Under the pieces are notes generated by a model. It was not told the origin of the DNA, searched no databases, and worked only from the letters and a program-made list of their open reading frames with translations. The translations under genes and the position numbers were made by a program. From the NCBI GenBank assembly GCA_003427395.1, contig BFEA01000497.1, positions 591,925 to 621,151 of the forward strand: a stretch of DNA of 29,227 bases. Reading direction: 5' to 3'. Shown here one piece after another: positions 27,481-29,227 of this stretch. This stretch comes from Chara braunii. Taxonomy: Eukaryota > Streptophyta > Charophyceae > Charales > Characeae. Numbering within the stretch: the first letter of the stretch is position 1; each line of letters opens with the position of its first letter.

Positions 27481-28434
27481 GTGTCCGCCTCAAGCATGCG
27501 AGCTTCCATCATCAGAGACGACATCGAGGAAATGGGGGTGTGTTTTCTCCACGCCATCCCGCCCCATGACGCTTCATCGATGGACTCATCTTCGAACCCA
27601 CGCATCACCGAACTTCTCGACGCCTACGGCAAAGTGTTTGAAGGCCTGCATGGAGTAGTACCGGATCGGCCCATCCGCCACGAGATCATCCTCGAGGACG
27701 GGGCTGCACCTCCGCGTGGTTGCATCTACCGAATGAGCGAGAAAGAGTTAAGTGTGCTGCGGGCACAACTCGACGACCTTCTGGAGAAAGGTTGGACTCG
27801 GCCTAGCTCATCGCCATACGGTGCTCCTGTTCTCTTCGTCCGGAAGAAGAACAAGGATTTGCGGTTGTGCATCGATTATCGCAAGCTCAACGCGCAAACG
27901 GTCAGAAACGCCGACCCTCTTCCACGCATCGACGACCTTCTCGAACGGCTGGGCGGTGCCAAGTTCTTCTCCAAGCTTGACCTCAAGTCGGGATATCACC
28001 AACTCGAGATGAGGCAGGAGGACCGCTACAAGACCGCGTTTAAGACGCGATATGGGCATTTCGAATGGCTGGTTATGCCATTTGGCCTTATGAATGCCCC
28101 GGCCACTTTCCAAGCGGCTATGACAACGGAGTTCCGACACATGCTGGATCGATTCGTACTTATCTACCTCGACGACATCCTNGTGTACAGCCGGAGTNTG
28201 GANGAGCATGTGGAACACCTNCGCACCGTTTTGGAGCGGCTACGACAAGCCAAGTACAAAGCCAACCGCGACAAATGNGAATTTGCGCGGCAAGAGCTGG
28301 AGTACTTGGGACATTATGTGACGCCGCAAGGCATCCGTCCGCTTGCGGACAAGATCGAGGCCCTCCGCGTATGGCCCGAGCCCACCAACACCACGAACGT
28401 CCGTTCATTCATGGGGTTGGCGGGCTACTATTAG
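27481..28434 (+). CDS. element C reverse transcriptase (partial polyprotein)
   Basis: Frame 1 is open from the protease half (about 27278) to TAG 28432-28434. RT motifs in order: [76 protein letters not shown] (YLDD at 28165-28176, both Asp present), LEYLGHYV and the [10 protein letters not shown] end. Five single N (28182-28278) leave a few codons undetermined but do not shift the frame. It copies element RNA into cDNA. All catalytic motifs that I can see are kept, unlike element B. There is no own start codon: it is a polyprotein domain. Confidence 0.88.
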   Translation: MSASSMRASIIRDDIEEMGVCFLHAIPPHDASSMDSSSNPRITELLDAYGKVFEGLHGVVPDRPIRHEIILEDGAAPPRGCIYRMSEKELSVLRAQLDDLLEKGWTRPSSSPYGAPVLFVRKKNKDLRLCIDYRKLNAQTVRNADPLPRIDDLLERLGGAKFFSKLDLKSGYHQLEMRQEDRYKTAFKTRYGHFEWLVMPFGLMNAPATFQAAMTTEFRHMLDRFVLIYLDDIXVYSRSXXEHVEHXRTVLERLRQAKYKANRDKXEFARQELEYLGHYVTPQGIRPLADKIEALRVWPEPTNTTNVRSFMGLAGYY

Positions 28435-29227
28435 CGATTCATCACCGGGTACTCAAGGATTGATGAACCTATGAAGAGATTACAATCGCCAAAGGTGTCA
28501 TTCGTATTCGATGACGACGCACGCCAGTCATTCCAAGCACTTGAGACGGCCATGCTCCTGGCACCCGTCCTTAGCATCTATGACCCCACCCTGCCTACGA
28601 GAGTGACAACTGGCGCTTCCGGCTATGGCATTGGGGCAGTCTTGGAACAACACGACGGCGACGACTGGCACCCTGTGGAGTATTTCAGCCACAAAGTGCC
28701 TCCCATTAATTCGCTTGATGATGCAAGGAAGAAGGAGCTGCTCGCGTTCGTGATGGCTCTCAAGCGATGGCAACACTTCCTCCTTGGGCGTCGAAGGTTC
28801 ACATGGGTTACGGACAACAACCCATTGACCTACTACTAGACGCAGGATACGGTGAGCAGCACGATCGGACGATGGATGTACTTCATCAACCAACTTGACT
28901 TCACACCGAAACACCTCCCCGGCCTTTCCAATCGCGCAGCAGATGCACTCTCGCGAAGACCCGATCTTTGCGCTATGACACATCATGCCTTCGCATTCGA
29001 CGAGGAACTCCAGCGACACTTCATCCGGGGCTATGAGTCTGATCCGGACTTCGCCACGTTGTATGCGCAGCTATCTTCGGATCACCCGCCGGCCAGCCAC
29101 TATCGCATTGCCGACGGGTACTTGCTCCTCCACTCGAGAGGCAAGGACTTATTGTGTGTCCCACGAGACCGTCGTCTTCGGACTCGCCTTCTCGGGGAGT
29201 ACCATGACTCGCGACTCGCTGGCCATT
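28435..29227 (+). pseudogene. element C RNase H and start of integrase (broken, cut by window end)
   Basis: The same frame continues after the stop at 28432-28434: YSRIDEPMKRL, then RNase H with TTGASGYGIGAVLEQ, ARKKELLAFVMALKRW, WVTDNNPLTYY and NRAADALSRR. The Asp of TDAS is Gly (GGC, 28612-28614), removing a catalytic metal ligand. A second stop, TAG, lies at 28837-28839. After RNase H, GYLLLHSRG and LLGEYHDSRLAGH begin the integrase HHCC zinc finger, which is cut by the window edge. Confidence 0.85.

Larger units (their letters stand above)
22574..29227 (+). mobile_element. element C: Ty3/Gypsy retrotransposon, cut by the window end
   Basis: LTR, PBS, leader, gag with CCHC knuckle, protease, RT, RNase H and the first integrase residues are present in Ty3/Gypsy order. 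Gag and pol lie in different frames joined by a possible -1 frameshift site. Damage includes one frame change in gag, one in the protease, nonsense codons at 28432-28434 and 28837-28839, and changed catalytic residues in protease and RNase H. The RT active site is intact. The 3' LTR is outside the window. Confidence 0.9.

Overview
The window looks like a transposon graveyard from a green-plant-lineage nuclear genome. No ordinary host gene is visible. The lineage call rests on Ty3/Gypsy elements primed by a tRNA-iMet-type site (TGGTATCRGAG), a chromodomain-bearing integrase, an L1-like LINE with a zf-RVT tail, and a short Arabidopsis-type telomere tract (TTTAGGG). The protein flavour suggests a charophyte alga such as Chara, but that is an impression, not a demonstration.

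Layout. 1-2785 is gene-free and holds a family of short imperfect palindromes. 2786-5194 is a minus-strand Ty3/Gypsy remnant (element A): protease piece, gag, a leader with repeated TGCCACGTCAGCA-like motifs, primer-binding site and the edge of an LTR. That LTR is split by a complete plus-strand Ty3/Gypsy chromovirus (element B, 5195-13372) with two ~930-bp LTRs, PBS, polypurine tract and a 4-bp CGAA target duplication. B is dead: many nonsense codons, an Asp-to-Asn change in the RT YxDD box and a deletion through the integrase core. 13373-14902 holds the rest of the A LTR (inferred), one unrecognised ORF, an (AC)n tract and traces of a LINE endonuclease.

14920-22535 is a 5'-truncated L1-like LINE flanked by a 17-bp direct repeat. 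It is itself interrupted at 17676-20482 by a 2.8-kb poly(A)-terminated insert of unknown identity with an 8-bp target duplication; removing the insert keeps the LINE reading frame. The sequence into which the LINE jumped resembles the core of U6 snRNA. The U6-like match ends at 22573, exactly where the LTR of a third element begins.

22574-29227 is plus-strand Ty3/Gypsy element C: 1.48-kb 5' LTR, PBS, leader with seven TGCCACGTCAGCA-type motifs, gag, protease, RT, RNase H and the first residues of the integrase, cut by the window end. Its gag stop codon is directly preceded by a GGGAAAC heptamer and followed by a potential 8-bp stem, in the correct phase for -1 frameshifting into pol.

The insertion order can partly be read: B entered A; the LINE entered the U6-like sequence; the 2.8-kb insert entered the LINE; C also entered the U6-like sequence. 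The most interesting points are the candidate -1 frameshift signal, the bZIP-type motif arrays in two elements' leaders, the U6-like double target, the unidentified retroposed insert and the palindrome family at the left end.
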